Shown here: in pieces, positions 1 to 8,645 of the stretch
How the letters are laid out: every line of letters starts with the position of its first letter
How positions within the stretch are numbered: position 1 is the stretch's first letter
Translations under genes and position numbers: made by a program
The notes under the pieces: generated by a model
What the model saw: only the letters and a program-made list of their open reading frames with translations
Databases searched by the model: none
Told to the model about the DNA's origin: nothing
Assembly: GCA_018434325.1 (NCBI GenBank)
Contig: JAHDPO010000013.1
Span: forward strand, 124,001-188,000
Reading direction: 5' to 3'
Origin: Clostridia bacterium
Lineage (GTDB): Bacteria; Bacillota; Peptococcia; DRI-13; UBA5745
DNA length: 64,000 nucleotides

Positions 1-2
1 GG

Positions 3-746
3 CTATTGCTCCAAAAAAAGCCGGAGCAGAGCCGCTGTCTGCAAACGGCTTGTCTCCTCTACCGGCAGGCATTGCACCAGAGGGTGCCTCTTTACCCGGT
101 CAAGGAAAGGATCAGATTTTTCCTTGATTACGCCCAACACCCGATAAGGGCCTTCCAGAATCTCCAGTACCCGGTTTTGAAAGAGGTAAGCTTCTTTCTC
201 TAAGAAGCCCAGTTCATCCATCAGCACCAGGCTTCCTGCCGGGATGTGCGCCAATAAGGCCACGCCGGCGGTGTCGAAAGCTTGCGGATAAGCCGCCAAT
301 ATGCCGGCGGGGCCGCAGAGGCCCACGAGGCTAGGGCCGGGGCCGGCGGTGGCGGTGGCGGGACTGCTGAAGCTGCCAAGGCTGCCAAGACCGCCAAGAT
401 TGCCGCCAAGGGAACCGGGCGGGATGCCGTTAACAGAGGCGGCACTTTTGCCGCCGATAGAATCAGCGGCATCGGCAGCATTGGCCGGCTGGCCCATATC
501 CGGCGGGCCCAGCAGCACCTGATGGGTGGCTTGGCTGCCGCCGCTGTAGCCGCAGCTGTAGCTGCTGTAGCTGCTGTCCGGCTTGGGCGAAACGGGCTGC
601 GGCGCGCCTTGATCCGGCAGGAAAGGCTGGGCCAAGGCCAGCTTTTTTGTAGAGAAGCCGGCAGGAACGATACCAGCCTGGCGAAGGGCGGCACGAATCA
701 ATGTAGTCTTGCCGGCGCCGCTGGGGCCGTAGAGAAAAAGATGCAT
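3..746 (-). CDS. P-loop nucleoside-triphosphatase, THEP1/NTPase_1-like, with low-complexity insert
   Basis: Probable NTP-hydrolysing protein of unknown substrate. A Walker A motif GPSGAGKT lies at residues 7-14, and a Walker B-like stretch (LVLMDELGFLE) lies near residues 174-184. The C-terminal half (EKEAYLFQNRVLEIL, then a conserved GVIKEKSDPF segment) resembles the THEP1/NTPase_1 family. That family is usually near 175 residues; this protein has 247. The excess is a Pro/Ser/Gly/Ala-rich stretch at about residues 36-125 that looks unstructured. It faces away from the MocA-like gene across ~1 kb of repeats. Similar NTPases occur beside molybdenum-hydroxylase maturation genes, so a molybdenum-cofactor role is possible but inferred. 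The gene is complete, with its TAG stop at the window edge. Confidence 0.75.
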   Translation of the reverse strand: MHLFLYGPSGAGKTTLIRAALRQAGIVPAGFSTKKLALAQPFLPDQGAPQPVSPKPDSSYSSYSCGYSGGSQATHQVLLGPPDMGQPANAADAADSIGGKSAASVNGIPPGSLGGNLGGLGSLGSFSSPATATAGPGPSLVGLCGPAGILAAYPQAFDTAGVALLAHIPAGSLVLMDELGFLEKEAYLFQNRVLEILEGPYRVLGVIKEKSDPFLDRVKRHPLVQCLPVEETSRLQTAALLRLFLEQ

Positions 747-884
747 AGCATAACTCCTTCCACTTTGCTTCTCCGTTACCTCTATTGTAATAGATAATAA
801 TAATCAAATCAATTAATCAATTGATAATGCCGCAGCAGATAATTTGCCGGCAGAAATTTTTCCAATTCATGATATGGCCTGAAA

Positions 885-1025
885 TGAGCAAAATTGCAAG
901 TTTAAAGTGTCCGAAACATCGCTTGGGGACTGCATTCGACTGAACTTGGCTATATCCAGTGTATCATCAAGATAATGCACACTATCTTTAACAAACTGCA
1001 CACTTTAAACCTGCATTTTTGCTCA
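885..1025. repeat. 141-bp inverted-repeat element, copy 1 (MITE-like)
   Basis: Two 26-bp arms, 885-910 and 1000-1025, are inverted copies of each other with 24 of 26 positions matching. The left arm begins TGAGCAAAATTGCAAG and the right arm ends TTTTTGCTCA. They enclose an 89-bp core. A second element with the same arm length and the same 89-bp core length sits at 61286-61426. No clear target-site duplication is seen. It could be a non-autonomous mobile element or a structured regulatory repeat. Confidence 0.75.
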
Positions 1026-1231
1026 ATAATTTGAGGCTTGGCCACCTTTTTCAGCAGTCCTCTTTAAATCTGCATTTTTGCATAAAACGAACCGGGCCGT
1101 AATTGGGAGGTCCCTCAAAAGGGCTAAACTTGTATGACTAAACTTGTATGGTATAAATCTAATATATAGCTAGAATATAGTTGGAGTCCCACAGATAAGG
1201 CGGGACAAATGAAAAGCCAAGTCAATAGAGA

Positions 1232-1440
1232 GTCGGATGCTCAAAATTGCAACTTTTCCACAGGTGCACCTCGAATTTAGCCTGAAATCAGAGGCGGAAT
1301 GCTCAAAACTCGAAGTTGTGTGGGAAAATGAGCCTGAAACTAGCCTGAAGCATAGGCTAACCAGGGCAAAATGGGGTGCAAAACTTGCAAAATTGAGCAG
1401 TTCGCGGTCATGCTGGTGTAAAAGCTGCAAAATTGAGCGA
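1232..1440. repeat. Degenerate repeat cluster related to the 141-bp element arms
   Basis: Several short related words recur here in both orientations: GCTCAAAATTGCAAC near 1239, GCTCAAAACTCGAAG near 1301, ACTTGCAAAATTGAGC near 1382 and GCTGCAAAATTGAGCG near 1425. They resemble the TGAGCAAAATTGCAAG arm of the element at 885-1025 and look like decayed copies. No gene is seen. Confidence 0.45.
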
Positions 1441-1557
1441 TCTGACATCACGTCAAAACGGCAGCTCCCCGATTGCATAAAAAAGGTGCCCTCATCAATC
1501 TCCTGCTTGGTTTATTATTTCTGAGCAGTAGGCCTTCATTACGTTGGCCGCCCTGCC

Positions 1558-1633
1558 GCCCTACTGCGCCACTGCGTATCGATGCCCCATCACAGCGCTA
1601 CTGCCCTACTGCGTCACTGCGCATCAATGCCCC
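1558..1633. repeat. Imperfect 31-bp direct repeat in GC-rich leader of the MocA-like gene
   Basis: A 31-bp word beginning GCCCTACTGCG occurs at 1558-1588 and again at 1603-1633 with three differences, a period of 45 bp. A further 11-bp tandem word (CGCGGCCCCAT, twice) follows near 1655-1676. The stretch is much richer in C and G than its surroundings and ends about 50 bp before the MocA ribosome site. Confidence 0.6.
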
Positions 1634-1735
1634 GCCAAGCCCCGCTGTCCCGTCGCGGCCCCATCGCGGCCCCATCATTGCGCGGGGCGCCGCCGTGCCA
1701 GCCATACCATCCCGGACTTAAAGGAGCTCACATTA

Positions 1736-2380
1736 ATGAAAGAAAAAAATATTGCGGCGGTGGTCATGGCTTCCGGCTTCTCCCGGCGCTTGGGGACCAA
1801 CAAGCTGCTGCTGCCTTTGGATGAAACGACCAGAGTGATCGACAAAGTGCTTGATCGGATAAAAGAAATGGACTATGCCGCCGTAGCGGTAGTATCTCAA
1901 TACGACGAGGTTCTGGAACAGGCTGCCCGGCAAGGGTTTGCGGCGGTAGCCAATACAGAGGCCATTGAAGGAAAAAGCAGCTCCATCCGGCTGGGGGTGG
2001 CGGCTTTGGAAGCTATGGCGGCAAATGGCCAAATTCCTTTGCCCGACGGCATGATTTTTTTCACCGGCGACCAGCCGCTGCTGACCAAGGAGCTGCTGAC
2101 GGCTTTAAACGCCGCTTTTCAGGAGCAGCCCTATAAAATGATTTTTCCCGCTTATGACGGCAAGCCCGGCTCGCCGGCAATTTTTCCCATGGATATGGCT
2201 CCCCACCTCAAGAAGCTGCAGGGAGAAGAAGGCGGCATGAAGGCAGCTTTGGAGCAAAAGGAGCGGATTTATTATCTGCCGGCAGGAGCCTCCTGGCAGA
2301 ATTGGGACTTGGATACCTTTGAGGATTGGGAAAAAATCAAACTTTTTTATTGTAATCTGAGCCGGGAACACGTAAAATAG
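1736..2380 (+). CDS. MobA/MocA-like molybdenum cofactor nucleotidyltransferase
   Basis: Probable NTP transferase of the MobA-like family, closest in type to MocA, which attaches CMP to molybdopterin for xanthine-dehydrogenase-family enzymes. The N-terminal signature AVVMASGFSRRLGTNKLLLP (residues 7-26) is the nucleotide-binding loop. FFTGDQPLLT near residue 108 is the metal-binding region, and a Gly/Pro-rich acceptor loop (YDGKPGSPAIFP) follows. At 214 residues it has the family's usual length. The ATG at 1736 is chosen because AAGGAG lies 10 bp upstream; the open frame continues further 5' but through repeats. The yqeB/yqeC/selD set at 37-41 kb fits a selenium-dependent molybdenum hydroxylase system. 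MobA (GMP transfer) is the alternative. Confidence 0.8.
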   Translation: MKEKNIAAVVMASGFSRRLGTNKLLLPLDETTRVIDKVLDRIKEMDYAAVAVVSQYDEVLEQAARQGFAAVANTEAIEGKSSSIRLGVAALEAMAANGQIPLPDGMIFFTGDQPLLTKELLTALNAAFQEQPYKMIFPAYDGKPGSPAIFPMDMAPHLKKLQGEEGGMKAALEQKERIYYLPAGASWQNWDLDTFEDWEKIKLFYCNLSREHVK

Positions 2381-2383
2381 GAA

Positions 2384-2410
2384 TGCGATTCACGAATGGC
2401 TTGAATCGCA
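2384..2410. other. Perfect 8-bp hairpin between the MocA-like gene and typA
   Basis: TGCGATTC at 2384-2391 and GAATCGCA at 2403-2410 form a perfect 8-bp stem with an 11-nt loop. A second small stem GATTCC/GGAATC follows at once. No U-tract follows, so a terminator is doubtful; it may affect typA leader folding. Confidence 0.4.
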
Positions 2411-2461
2411 AGAGATTCCCTGGAATCCCTTTGGAATAAATCTGGATACGAGGAGCGATAT

Positions 2462-4288
2462 ATGTCAGGCAGTAATAAGATCCGCAATGTGGCCATCATT
2501 GCCCACGTGGATCACGGTAAGACCACCTTGGTGGATAAGCTTTTAGCCCAGGCGGGCGGGTTAAAATCCCACGGCGCTGTGGCGGAGCGAATCATGGATT
2601 CCAACGATTTGGAAAGAGAAAGAGGCATCACCATCCTGGCCAAAAATACGGCCATACAATACGGGGATTACGTAATCAATATTGTGGATACACCGGGCCA
2701 CGCCGATTTTGGCGGCGAGGTGGAGCGGATCATGAAAATGGTGGACGGCGTGCTGCTGGTAGTGGACGCCTTTGAAGGCTGCATGCCTCAGACCAGGTTT
2801 GTGCTGCGCAAAGCTATCGAGCAAGGCTTAAAGCCCATTGTGGTAGTCAATAAAATGGACAGAGAAAACGCCCGGCCGGCGGAAGTGGTGGACGAGGTGC
2901 TGGATCTGCTCATTGATTTGGGTGTGGAAGACGACGAGGACCTGGATTTTCCCGTGGTCTATGCTTCGGCCATCGGCGGCTGGGCCAGCACCCGCTATAC
3001 GGAAGCCGGCAAAGATATGGTGCCGATTTATGAGAGCATTATTCATTGCGTGCCGGCGCCCAAGGTAGAAGAGGGCAGTCTGCAGTTTCAGGCTATGCTT
3101 TTGGATTACAACGATTATCTGGGCCGCATCGCCATTGGCCGGGTCAGCCGCGGTACGTTGAAAGCCGGGGCTATGGTGGAAGTCGCCAAGCGGGACGGCG
3201 CCAAAGAGCAGGCCAGAATCACGAAGCTTTTTGGCTTCCGGGGTTTGGAGCGCATCGAGACGGAAGAAGTAGCTGCCGGCGATATTGCCGCCGTAGCGGG
3301 CCTGGGCAAGATCAATGTAGGTGAAACCATAGGCGAATTAGGCGCCGTGGAGGCCCTTCCGCTTTTAAAAATCGATGAGCCTACCCTGCAAATGAGCTTT
3401 TTGGTAAATAACTCTCCTTTTGCCGGCAGAGAGGGCGAGCCCATTACGGCCAGGAAGCTGGCGGCAAGGCTGATGCGGGAAACGGAAACCGACGTCTCTC
3501 TAAGAGTAGAGGAGACGGACCGGCCGGAGATATTCAAGGTCAGCGGCCGGGGGGAGCTGCACCTGTCTATTCTCATTGAAAATATGCGCCGGGAGGGCAT
3601 GGAATTTCAGGTATCAATGCCTCAGGTCATTTATAAAGAAATCGACGGCGTCAAATGCGAGCCCTTCGAGTATATGGTAGCCGATGTGCCCGAGGAAGCC
3701 GTAGGTACGGTGATGGAGAAGATGGGCAGCCGTAAAGGCGAATTGCTCAGCATGGAGACCCGGAGCGGCTGGACCAGATTGGAATACTCCATACCGGCCA
3801 GGGGCCTTGTGGGCTTCCGGACGGAATTTCTCACCGATACCAAAGGCTACGGCATATTGAACCATACCTATGACGACTATAAGCCTTATAAAGGCGAAAT
3901 CAACCGCCGCAAAAACGGAGCTTTGGTTGCCTGGGAGACGGGTACGGCCCGGACCTACGGCTTAATTAACGTGGAAAGCCGGGGGATCTTGTTTATCAGT
4001 CCCGGCGCCGAAGTATACGAGGGCATGATCGTAGGCGAAAACAGCCGGGATCAGGATTTGGTGGTCAATGTCTGTAAGGAAAAACAGGCCTCCAATATGC
4101 GTTCTTCCACAAAGGATGAGACAGTGAAGCTGAAAGTGCCCAGAACCTTAAGCCTGGAGCAGTCTATCGAGTATATCAGCGACGACGAGCTGGTGGAAGT
4201 AACGCCGAAATCCATTCGTTTGCGTAAATTGGTTCTGCATAAAGGCGAGCGGGAGAAATACGAGAAAAGCCGCCGCCAGTCGGAATAA
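2462..4288 (+). CDS. typA: Ribosome-associated translational GTPase TypA/BipA
   Basis: Elongation-factor-like GTPase that binds the ribosome and helps 50S assembly and stress adaptation. G1 is AHVDHGKT at residues 14-21, G3 is DTPGHAD near residue 77, and G4 is NKMD near residue 131. The conserved C-terminal BipA region is present, including [17 protein letters not shown] and the NMRSSTKDE segment. At 608 residues the length is normal for the family. GAGGAG precedes the ATG by about 7 bp. It lies downstream of the MocA-like gene but the 81-bp gap with hairpins suggests a separate unit. Confidence 0.97.
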   Translation: MSGSNKIRNVAIIAHVDHGKTTLVDKLLAQAGGLKSHGAVAERIMDSNDLERERGITILAKNTAIQYGDYVINIVDTPGHADFGGEVERIMKMVDGVLLVVDAFEGCMPQTRFVLRKAIEQGLKPIVVVNKMDRENARPAEVVDEVLDLLIDLGVEDDEDLDFPVVYASAIGGWASTRYTEAGKDMVPIYESIIHCVPAPKVEEGSLQFQAMLLDYNDYLGRIAIGRVSRGTLKAGAMVEVAKRDGAKEQARITKLFGFRGLERIETEEVAAGDIAAVAGLGKINVGETIGELGAVEALPLLKIDEPTLQMSFLVNNSPFAGREGEPITARKLAARLMRETETDVSLRVEETDRPEIFKVSGRGELHLSILIENMRREGMEFQVSMPQVIYKEIDGVKCEPFEYMVADVPEEAVGTVMEKMGSRKGELLSMETRSGWTRLEYSIPARGLVGFRTEFLTDTKGYGILNHTYDDYKPYKGEINRRKNGALVAWETGTARTYGLINVESRGILFISPGAEVYEGMIVGENSRDQDLVVNVCKEKQASNMRSSTKDETVKLKVPRTLSLEQSIEYISDDELVEVTPKSIRLRKLVLHKGEREKYEKSRRQSE

Positions 4289-4400
4289 TCCAGTATGTTC
4301 CTGCCGTTTTTTGGCTATCCTAAGCTTATAAGGCCAATCCCGGACCAAGAGCCGGGACCGGACCTGCCGAGGAAAGCAAATATACGGGAGGGGAGTCGCT

Positions 4401-4547
4401 ATGCCTGACGGGTTTATGGAATGCCGGGCAATTAATTGCAAGTTTTATCAAAACGGTTGTTGCAGCGGTCAGCGCAAGAAAGAGAGCCATCCTTACGAAG
4501 CCGGTGTAAGCATGGTTTGCCATTGCCCGGATTTTCAGCCCATGTAA
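4401..4547 (+). CDS. Small Cys-rich protein (48 aa), unknown function
   Basis: A 48-codon frame with ATG at 4401, a strong GGGAGGGGAG ribosome site about 6 bp upstream, and a TAA 18 bp before ispE. The peptide starts MPDGFMECRAINCKFYQ and ends CHCPDFQPM. It has six cysteines, at residues 8, 13, 20, 21, 40 and 42, spaced like a small zinc or Fe-S binding knuckle. I do not recognise a named family. The intact frame, the ribosome site and its fit between typA and ispE argue that it is real. Function could be metal binding or redox; this is inference. Confidence 0.65.
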   Translation: MPDGFMECRAINCKFYQNGCCSGQRKKESHPYEAGVSMVCHCPDFQPM

Positions 4548-4565
4548 CACAAAAAGGAAGAGCCG

Positions 4566-5630
4566 ATGAGAACCGTCACGGTAAAGGCCTTTGCCAAAGT
4601 AAATATGACCCTGGAAATCGGGGAAAAACGCCGGGATGGCTACCACCAGCTGGAAACCTTATTCCGGGGTATTTCTCTGCACGATTTAGTGGTTCTGAGC
4701 GGGAAGGAGCATGGCATACATTTGATATGTGAGGCTCCTTCGTCGTGGGGTTTACCGGAGGACAGGAGGAACCTGGCCTGGCAGGCGGCAGAGCTGCTGT
4801 GCCGGGCTTTTCCCTGTAAAATCCCGGGGGTGGCGATTAAGATCCGCAAAAGGATTCCGGCGGCGGCAGGCCTGGCCGGCGGCAGCAGCGACGCCGCTGC
4901 GGTTTTGCTGGGGATGAACTGTCTGTACGATTTGGGATTATCGGCAGAAGAGTTGAAGGATTTTGCCGGCCGGTTGGGGGCCGATGTGGCCTTTTGCCTG
5001 AAACCGCTGGCGGCCTTGGGCCGGGGCCGGGGCGAAGAGCTTTTGCCGGCGCCGCCGGGGCCGACCTTATGGGTCGTGCTGCTGAAGCCGCCTTTCGGCC
5101 TTGCCACAAAGGATGTTTACGCGGCTTGGGACAGGCAGGGGCAGGAAGCAGAGGCGGCCAAAGGGCTCAAACCTCACAAGCCTCTCAAACCTCAACTGCC
5201 GCTGCTGCTGAAGGGGTTGGAGGAGCATGATCTCCGGCTGATTTGGGACAATATGTTTAACGATTTGGAAAAGCCGGCTTTTTCTCTGGCCGGGGACTTA
5301 AAAGAATATAAAGAGCGGCTGGCTGAAGCGATGGAGGAGGCTGGGGGATTCGCAGAGGAATCCGTTGCCGAATCTGCAGAGGAATCTGCTGCCGGGCCGG
5401 CGGCAGGCAAAATCCTGCTTTGCGGCAGCGGCCCCACCTTGGCGGTTTTTTTTGATCGTGAAGTTTTCGCCCGCCGCTTGGAAGAAAGACTGCGCAAAGT
5501 ATTTGCCGGATCGGCGGCGGAGGAGGGGCCGGGAATTTTTTTGGCCCGAACCACAGATGCTTCCGATCTGGCTGAAAGAATAATCCGAAGAGATAATGAA
5601 GGAAGGGATCAACATGATGGCGAATACTGA
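4566..5630 (+). CDS. ispE: 4-diphosphocytidyl-2-C-methyl-D-erythritol kinase
   Basis: GHMP kinase of the MEP isoprenoid pathway: phosphorylates the 2-hydroxyl of CDP-methylerythritol with ATP. The N-terminal AFAKVNMTLEIGEKRRDGYH block is typical, as is the ATP loop IPAAAGLAGGSSDAAAV near residues 97-113. A C-terminal LLCGSGPTLAVFF Gly-rich motif closes the fold. The protein has 354 residues against about 280-300 for most homologues. The surplus lies in a Lys/Pro/Leu-rich stretch near residue 200 and an EES(V/A)AE-type repeat near residues 258-275. The last 17 bp overlap glmU. The ATG follows AAAAAGGAAGAG. Confidence 0.95.
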   Translation: MRTVTVKAFAKVNMTLEIGEKRRDGYHQLETLFRGISLHDLVVLSGKEHGIHLICEAPSSWGLPEDRRNLAWQAAELLCRAFPCKIPGVAIKIRKRIPAAAGLAGGSSDAAAVLLGMNCLYDLGLSAEELKDFAGRLGADVAFCLKPLAALGRGRGEELLPAPPGPTLWVVLLKPPFGLATKDVYAAWDRQGQEAEAAKGLKPHKPLKPQLPLLLKGLEEHDLRLIWDNMFNDLEKPAFSLAGDLKEYKERLAEAMEEAGGFAEESVAESAEESAAGPAAGKILLCGSGPTLAVFFDREVFARRLEERLRKVFAGSAAEEGPGIFLARTTDASDLAERIIRRDNEGRDQHDGEY

Positions 5631-7002
5631 TAGGAATGGAACAGTGGCCGTGATCCTGGCGGCAGGAAAAGGAACCAGAATGAAATCCGATCTGCCCAAG
5701 GTGCTGCACCCGCTGCTGGGCGAGCCCATGATTACTTATGTTGTCAGGGCCCTGGAGCAGGCCGGCGTCGGCGATATTTTGGCGGTGCTGGGCCATGGCG
5801 GCAGCCAGGTGGAGCAGGTTTTGCAGGAGCGGGTGCGGCCTGTTTACCAGGAAGAACAGCTGGGTACAGGTCATGCCCTTTTGATGGCGCTGCCTCAGCT
5901 TCTGACTTATGGCGGCGGCGATTGCCTGGTGGTCTGCGGCGATACGCCTTTGCTTGCCGGCGAAACTTTAGCTGAGCTGAGATTGCGCCGCAGCCAGGCC
6001 GGAGCCCAGGCTACGGTGCTGACGGCCGTATTGGATGATCCCAAGGGCTACGGCCGCATTATCAAAGAAGAGGACCGGGTAACGGCCATTGTGGAAGAAA
6101 AAGACGCCGACGAAAGCCAGCGTCAAGTCCGGGAGGTCAATGCCGGCGCCTATTGCTTTGACTTAAACTGGCTGGGCAAGGCGCTGGAGCAGCTGACCCC
6201 CGCCAATGCTCAAGGCGAATATTATCTTACCGACGTTATTTCCTATCTGGCCGCTCAAGGCCAGCTGGTCACTTCCTACCAGGTGGCTGATCCTGAGGAA
6301 ATTTGGGGCATCAATGACCGCCTGCAATTGGCTAAAGCCCAGGACCGGCTGCGCCACCGGATATTGGCCGGCCATATGCTGGCCGGCGTTACGGTGGAAG
6401 AGCCTGGCGCCACCATTGTAGGGCCGCTGGTAGAGATCGGCCGGGATACGGTTTTGGAAACCGGCTGCCAGATTTTTGGCAAAACGGTGATCGGCGAAGC
6501 TTGTGTTATTGGACCCCGCAGCCGCATTACCGACTGCCGCATCGGCAAAGGCACTGCCGTCAACCAGTCGACGATGACGGAATGTGTGGCCGGCGAAAAA
6601 TGCCAGATCGGGCCTTATACTTACTTGCGGCCCGGCTGCCTGCTGGCCGATAAAGTGAAGGCCGGCGGCTTTGTGGAAATGAAGAAAGTCACAGCCGATA
6701 CCGATGCCAAAATTCCTCACCTCAGCTATATGGGCGACTGCACCATCGGCAAAAAAGTCAATGTGGGAGCCGGCACCATCACCTGCAACTATGATGGCGT
6801 CAACAAGTTTCCCACGGTTATCGGCGAGGGCGCCTTCATCGGTAGCAACACCAATTTGGTGGCGCCGGTGAATGTGGGCCCGGGGGCCTATACCGCCGCC
6901 GGCTCCACCATTACGGAGGATGTGCCCGCCAATTCCCTGGGTGTGGCCAGGGGCAGACAAACCAATATTTTGGACTGGAAAAACCGGCCCTCAAAAAAAT
7001 AA
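5614..7002 (+). CDS. glmU: Bifunctional UDP-GlcNAc pyrophosphorylase / GlcN-1-P acetyltransferase
   Basis: Makes UDP-N-acetylglucosamine for peptidoglycan and other envelope polymers: acetylates glucosamine-1-phosphate, then adds UMP. The uridylyltransferase domain opens with VILAAGKGTRMKSDLPKVLH. The C-terminal half is a left-handed beta-helix with hexapeptide repeats and the conserved GAGTITCNYDGVNK acetyltransferase motif. The start at 5614 (MMANTDRNG) is preferred because GGAAGGGA sits about 5 bp upstream. An in-frame ATG at 5596 with a weaker site would add six residues. It overlaps ispE and lies 39 bp from prs, so ispE-glmU-prs is probably one transcript. Confidence 0.96.
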   Translation: MMANTDRNGTVAVILAAGKGTRMKSDLPKVLHPLLGEPMITYVVRALEQAGVGDILAVLGHGGSQVEQVLQERVRPVYQEEQLGTGHALLMALPQLLTYGGGDCLVVCGDTPLLAGETLAELRLRRSQAGAQATVLTAVLDDPKGYGRIIKEEDRVTAIVEEKDADESQRQVREVNAGAYCFDLNWLGKALEQLTPANAQGEYYLTDVISYLAAQGQLVTSYQVADPEEIWGINDRLQLAKAQDRLRHRILAGHMLAGVTVEEPGATIVGPLVEIGRDTVLETGCQIFGKTVIGEACVIGPRSRITDCRIGKGTAVNQSTMTECVAGEKCQIGPYTYLRPGCLLADKVKAGGFVEMKKVTADTDAKIPHLSYMGDCTIGKKVNVGAGTITCNYDGVNKFPTVIGEGAFIGSNTNLVAPVNVGPGAYTAAGSTITEDVPANSLGVARGRQTNILDWKNRPSKK

Positions 7003-7041
7003 ATCAAAATAGGAAAACATAGAGAAGGAGAGTGGGATAGA

Positions 7042-7989
7042 ATGGTCAGATATAAGAATATCAAAATTTTTACCGGCAATGCTAATCCCCGGCTTGCCTC
7101 GGAGATCACCGAATATTTGGGAATGGAGCTGAGCCACGCCTCCGTCACCTCGTTCAGTGACGGGGAGATTTGCCTCAGCATCGGCGAAAGCGTCCGGGGA
7201 GCAGACTGCTACATTATTCAGCCTACCTGCACGCCGGTTAATGACAACCTAGTGGAGCTGCTGATTATGATCGATGCTCTGCGCCGGGCTTCCGCCAAAA
7301 GAATCACGGCCGTTTTGCCTTATTACGGATATGCCCGGCAGGACAGGAAGAGCAAGGCCAGAGATCCCATTACGGCAAAGCTGGTTGCCAACTTGATCAC
7401 TCAGGCCGGCGCCCGGCGGGTGCTTTCCGTGGATCTTCATGCCGGTCAGATTCAGGGCTTTTTTGATATTCCTGTAGACCATCTTCATGCCGCTCCCTTG
7501 CTGTCGGATTATTTCAAGCACCGCCTGGATTTGCAGGATGTGGTAGTCGTATCGCCGGATATCGGCGGCGTGGCTCGTTCCCGGGCCTTGGCGGAAAGCC
7601 TCCATGTGCCGCTGGCCATCATCGACAAGCGGCGGCCTAAGCCCAATGTAGCGGAAATCATGCATATTATTGGCGAAGTCAAGGACAAAAGAGCCATCAT
7701 GATCGATGATATCATCGATACCGGCGGCACCATCGCTTTAGGCGCCAAAACCCTGATGGACTTCGGCGCTAAAGAAGTCTTTGCCTGCTGTACCCATCCC
7801 GTGCTGTCGGGGCCGGCTATTCAGCGGCTCCAGGATTCCGTGTTAACGGAGGTAGTGGTGACCAACACCATACCTTTGACGCCGGACAAGCAGATCGAGA
7901 AAATCAAGACCATATCCATCGCCCCGCTGATTGGCGAAGCGATTATCCGCATTCATGAGGATATTTCCGTAAGCAAATTGTTCGTATAA
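7042..7989 (+). CDS. prs: Ribose-phosphate pyrophosphokinase
   Basis: Transfers pyrophosphate from ATP to ribose-5-phosphate to give PRPP for purine, pyrimidine, histidine and NAD synthesis. The family blocks are present: [13 protein letters not shown] at the N-terminus, [20 protein letters not shown] for ATP and Mg binding, [13 protein letters not shown], and the PRPP loop DDIIDTGGT near residues 219-227. The length of 315 residues is standard. AGAAGGAGAG precedes the ATG. Position between glmU and pth is the usual Bacillota order. Confidence 0.97.
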   Translation: MVRYKNIKIFTGNANPRLASEITEYLGMELSHASVTSFSDGEICLSIGESVRGADCYIIQPTCTPVNDNLVELLIMIDALRRASAKRITAVLPYYGYARQDRKSKARDPITAKLVANLITQAGARRVLSVDLHAGQIQGFFDIPVDHLHAAPLLSDYFKHRLDLQDVVVVSPDIGGVARSRALAESLHVPLAIIDKRRPKPNVAEIMHIIGEVKDKRAIMIDDIIDTGGTIALGAKTLMDFGAKEVFACCTHPVLSGPAIQRLQDSVLTEVVVTNTIPLTPDKQIEKIKTISIAPLIGEAIIRIHEDISVSKLFV

Positions 7990-8012
7990 CGTTTTTTGGG
8001 GAGGGAAACCGT

Positions 8013-8612
8013 TTGAAACTGATTGTGGGATTGGGAAATCCCGGTCTTACGTATGCCCATACCAGGCATAATGTAGGCTTTATGATGGTGGACCGGTTGG
8101 CGGAGCTTTGGGACGGGGCCTGCGAAAAAAAGCAGGGCCAGGCTTTGGTTCGAACCGCTAATGCGGCAGGCCAGCGCTTGTTGCTGGTAAAGCCCCAGAC
8201 CTTTATGAATCTCAGCGGCGATTCCCTTTGGGAATTGGTGAGTTTTTACAAGGACGGCATCGAGGACCTCATCGTTATTCACGATGATCTGGATATGCCT
8301 TTAGGTAAATTACGCTTCAAAAGTGACGGCGGCACCGGCGGTCACCGGGGATTAAAATCCATTACCCAGCGTTTGGGCACCGACAAATACGACCGGCTGA
8401 AAATCGGCGTCGACCGGCCGCCGGATTTCATGACGACGGAAGCTTACGTGTTGCAAGCCTTTTCCATTGAAGAGAAAGGACTGTTGGACAAGGTTCTTGA
8501 CAAAGGAGCCGAGGGGCTTCGCTACTGGCTGACGGAAGGCTGCGTACCGGCTATGAATAAGTTTAACTCCACTGACCTGCGGCCCCTGCCGCCGGCAGAA
8601 AATAATGAATAA
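8013..8612 (+). CDS. pth: Peptidyl-tRNA hydrolase
   Basis: Releases tRNA from peptidyl-tRNA that has dropped off the ribosome. The start block LIVGLGNPGLTYAHTRHNVGF includes the catalytic His (about residue 20). KPQTFMNLSG and VIHDDLDMPLGKLRFK are the other conserved blocks, and GGTGGHRGLKSI follows. At 199 residues the length is normal. A TTG start codon at 8013 is used, with GGGGAGGGAAA just upstream; no ATG is better placed. It lies 23 bp after prs and 33 bp before mfd. Confidence 0.96.
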   Translation: MKLIVGLGNPGLTYAHTRHNVGFMMVDRLAELWDGACEKKQGQALVRTANAAGQRLLLVKPQTFMNLSGDSLWELVSFYKDGIEDLIVIHDDLDMPLGKLRFKSDGGTGGHRGLKSITQRLGTDKYDRLKIGVDRPPDFMTTEAYVLQAFSIEEKGLLDKVLDKGAEGLRYWLTEGCVPAMNKFNSTDLRPLPPAENNE

Positions 8613-8645
8613 AGGACAGGTGGAACGAGTTCCACCGAAAAATAG

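Larger units (their letters stand above)
747..1735. other. Intergenic region rich in repeats, no convincing gene
   Basis: About 990 bp between the leftward NTPase and the rightward MocA-like gene. Short open frames on both strands (up to ~100 codons) have no recognisable domain and no convincing ribosome site, and they run across repeats, so they are not called. It holds a 141-bp inverted-repeat element (885-1025), further degenerate copies of the same arm (about 1062-1084 and 1232-1440), and a GC-rich stretch with imperfect tandem repeats (1553-1700) just before the MocA ribosome site. Confidence 0.7.

Noticed and set aside
885-1084. Possible CRISPR array, because similar short words recur
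   Set aside because: Repeats are inverted, unevenly spaced and degenerate, with no regular spacers and no cas genes nearby.
1170-1524. Two ~100-codon frames on opposite strands in the left repeat region
   Set aside because: They run through degenerate repeats, lack ribosome sites and show no domain.
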